Positions 62,747 through 64,000 of a stretch of DNA of 64,000 bases are shown piece after piece. How positions within the stretch are numbered: position 1 is the stretch's first letter; every line of letters starts with the position of its first letter. Source of the stretch: an uncultured Porphyromonadaceae bacterium (lineage in GTDB: Bacteria > Bacteroidota > Bacteroidia > Bacteroidales > Muribaculaceae); the NCBI GenBank assembly GCA_900550025.1, contig URQP01000001.1, forward strand, positions 16,149 through 80,148, read 5' to 3'. The translations under genes and the position numbers were made by a program. The notes beneath the pieces were generated by a model that saw only the letters and a program-made list of their open reading frames with translations, made no database searches and was not told where the DNA came from.

Positions 62747-64000
62747 GTGATATACCCTGAAGGTTTAGAGAGCAAAATAGGTTTCGACGGTGTAAGAGGC
62801 ATAATTGCCGGGTATTGCAGCAACCAGCTTGGCCAAGAAAAGTGCCGTGAGATGAAATTTTCTTCAAGTTATGAGGACATAAAGTCACAACTGCTTCAGA
62901 CCGACGAGTTCCTGAGTATCCTTAATGCAAATGAGGGTTTTCCGAACGGTAGCATACACGACTTGCACGAGGAGTTGGGAAGGGTAAAGGCTGCCGGTAC
63001 ATATTTGACAGAATCGGAGTTGTACAGGCTCGGACAGACGTTGGCGTCGGCCATAGAAATACATTCTTTTTTTACGGAGGAAAGACGTGCCAAATATCCT
63101 GAATTATGGGAAATAGGCAGGTCGCTTGTCTTGTTTCCTGAAATAGTGGAGCTTGTAAACCGTACTGTCGATAAATATGGAGAAGTCCGTGACAATGCGT
63201 CGGCGGAATTGTTTGGGCTGCGCAGGTCGTTGTTGTCGGTTACAAGCCGTATGAACGGGGCAATGCAGCGTATTATGTCGCAGTACAAGCAGGAAGGAAT
63301 ACTTGATAAAGACACTAATCCGGCCGTTCGCGACGGCAGGCTTGTGATTCCGGTCGCTCCGATGCACAAGCGTAAGGTTAAGGGAATTGTGCACGATGAG
63401 TCGGCTACCGGCAAAACTGTGTTCATTGAGCCGGAAGAAATAGTTGAAACCAACAACCGCATCCGCGAGATAGAGGCGGAGATAAGGCGCGAGATAATAC
63501 GGATACTGATATCGGTTACTGACAAGATACGTCCGGAAGTGGACGAATTGCTGGCGTTCTATGACATTATAGGCGTATTTGATTTCATCAGGGCAAAGGC
63601 TTTGTTTGCACAGGCTACGGGGGCTGCTATGCCTAATTTTTCCGACACGCAGGAAATAGAATGGTACCATGCCCGGCATCCGATGTTGCAGGTGGCTCTC
63701 GACAAGGCGGGGAAAGAAGTTGTCCCGCTTGACATAAAACTTGACAGGAATACGCATATATTGCTTATTTCCGGCCCTAATGCTGGCGGAAAATCGGTTT
63801 GCCTGAAAACTGTCGGCATAGTGCAGTATATGCTTCAATGCGGAATATTGCCGCCTGTCTATAGCAATTCGCATTTCGGCGTGTTCGAAGATTTGTTCAT
63901 CGACATAGGCGACGAGCAGTCTATCGAGAATGAGCTTAGTACATATAGCTCGCACCTTGCCAATATGAAGTATTTCATGCAGCATGGCAGTGGCAGGTCG
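62747..64000 (+). CDS. mutS2: endonuclease MutS2 (partial, runs off the window)
   Basis: The GTG at 62747 opens a frame of 418 codons with no stop before the window end. The start IYPEGLESKIGFDGVRG matches MutS2 N termini, VTSRMNGAMQRIMSQY lies in the clamp/lever helices, and GTG at 62747 is the first codon of the conserved region. Walker A GPNAGGKSVCLKT is at about residue 343 and the STYSSHLANMKYF switch region near 405. MutS2 counteracts recombination or rescues collided ribosomes; the C-terminal Smr nuclease domain lies beyond the edge. An in-frame GTG start is supported by the promoter at 62705. Confidence 0.92.
   Translation, partial: MIYPEGLESKIGFDGVRGIIAGYCSNQLGQEKCREMKFSSSYEDIKSQLLQTDEFLSILNANEGFPNGSIHDLHEELGRVKAAGTYLTESELYRLGQTLASAIEIHSFFTEERRAKYPELWEIGRSLVLFPEIVELVNRTVDKYGEVRDNASAELFGLRRSLLSVTSRMNGAMQRIMSQYKQEGILDKDTNPAVRDGRLVIPVAPMHKRKVKGIVHDESATGKTVFIEPEEIVETNNRIREIEAEIRREIIRILISVTDKIRPEVDELLAFYDIIGVFDFIRAKALFAQATGAAMPNFSDTQEIEWYHARHPMLQVALDKAGKEVVPLDIKLDRNTHILLISGPNAGGKSVCLKTVGIVQYMLQCGILPPVYSNSHFGVFEDLFIDIGDEQSIENELSTYSSHLANMKYFMQHGSGRS

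Noticed and set aside
1-64000. CRISPR arrays, insertion sequences, phage genes, rRNA, riboswitches
   Set aside because: None seen: no regularly spaced repeats, no transposase or integrase-like protein, no rRNA sequence. No cobalamin-riboswitch-like leader precedes the BtuFCD-like genes, which begin inside an operon.

Overview
The window reads as chromosomal DNA of a Bacteroidales bacterium (Bacteroidota), probably a gut commensal. At least 16 genes or operons are preceded by the Bacteroidota -7 element TAnnTTTG, Shine-Dalgarno sequences are weak, and the protein families are typical of the order: a DUF5103-type T9SS plug protein, BtuFCD with a DUF3843-like protein, cysteine-anchored lipoproteins, a TonB-type barrel, and small T9SS CTD-like proteins. 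Family or genus cannot be fixed from sequence alone (Muribaculaceae, Barnesiellaceae and relatives all fit). No rRNA, CRISPR array, prophage or insertion sequence was seen, so most of the window is ordinary core genome with a few broken or variable surface loci.

Layout. 0.1-1.3 kb: FN3-like lipoprotein. 1.3-4.4 kb (-): galK-galM-nucleotidyltransferase operon, divergent from a DUF362 ferredoxin-like protein (4.6-5.8 kb). 6.1-10.4 kb (+): a tightly coupled five-gene operon of a NADPH/ferredoxin oxidoreductase pair (NfnA/NfnB, GltA-like), two tandem FdtA/QdtA-type sugar ketoisomerase paralogues and a PLP sugar aminotransferase, followed by a YitT-family protein. 11.5-14.2 kb (-): a TonB-receptor-like barrel gene interrupted by one in-frame TGA and a frame-broken lipoprotein remnant, then tdk and tilS (14.2-16.1 kb). 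16.3 kb: tRNA-Arg(CCG), divergent from ung. 16.4-24.9 kb (+): ung, T9SS plug protein, BtuFCD-like ABC importer, DUF3843-like, SIMPL, maltose-acetyltransferase-like, EamA. 25.0-27.1 kb (-): PEGA-like lipoprotein with a long leader, HIT protein, greA. 27.3-30.6 kb: a large exported TPR-CHAT protein. 30.7-35.8 kb: polyprenol-phosphate mannosyltransferase-like GT2, pyrC, Ca-type P-ATPase and a 51-residue acidic ORF.

35.8-45.7 kb holds a secreted alpha-glucan set: signal-peptide-bearing debranching enzyme, esterase and pullulanase/amylase, plus two tiny exported proteins that are little more than a T9SS CTD-like domain. One of these shares a palindromic divergent promoter with the debranching enzyme. 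No SusC/SusD pair is present. A cardiolipin synthase sits inside the set on the other strand. 45.7-50.3 kb: ftsE, then lysine/diaminopimelate genes lysC, lysA and dapA with a thioredoxin on the opposite strand between the last two. 50.3 kb: tRNA-Arg(TCT). 50.5-54.8 kb (-): dgt, TPM protein, SNF-family transporter and a small membrane protein as one operon.

54.9-57.2 kb (-): an SGNH/DltD-like protein and an MBOAT O-acyltransferase. The MBOAT gene is split by a run of nine G/C that puts it out of frame by exactly one base, which makes it the best candidate in the window for a phase-variable surface modification switch. 57.3-62.6 kb (-): rmuC, trxA, dnaE. 62.7 kb to the edge: mutS2, truncated by the window.

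The most notable observations are the G9 tract in the acyltransferase, the tandem ketoisomerases with complementary loss of active-site signatures, the single-stop TonB receptor, the exported TPR-CHAT protease-like protein, and the mini-CTD proteins with their symmetric promoter.
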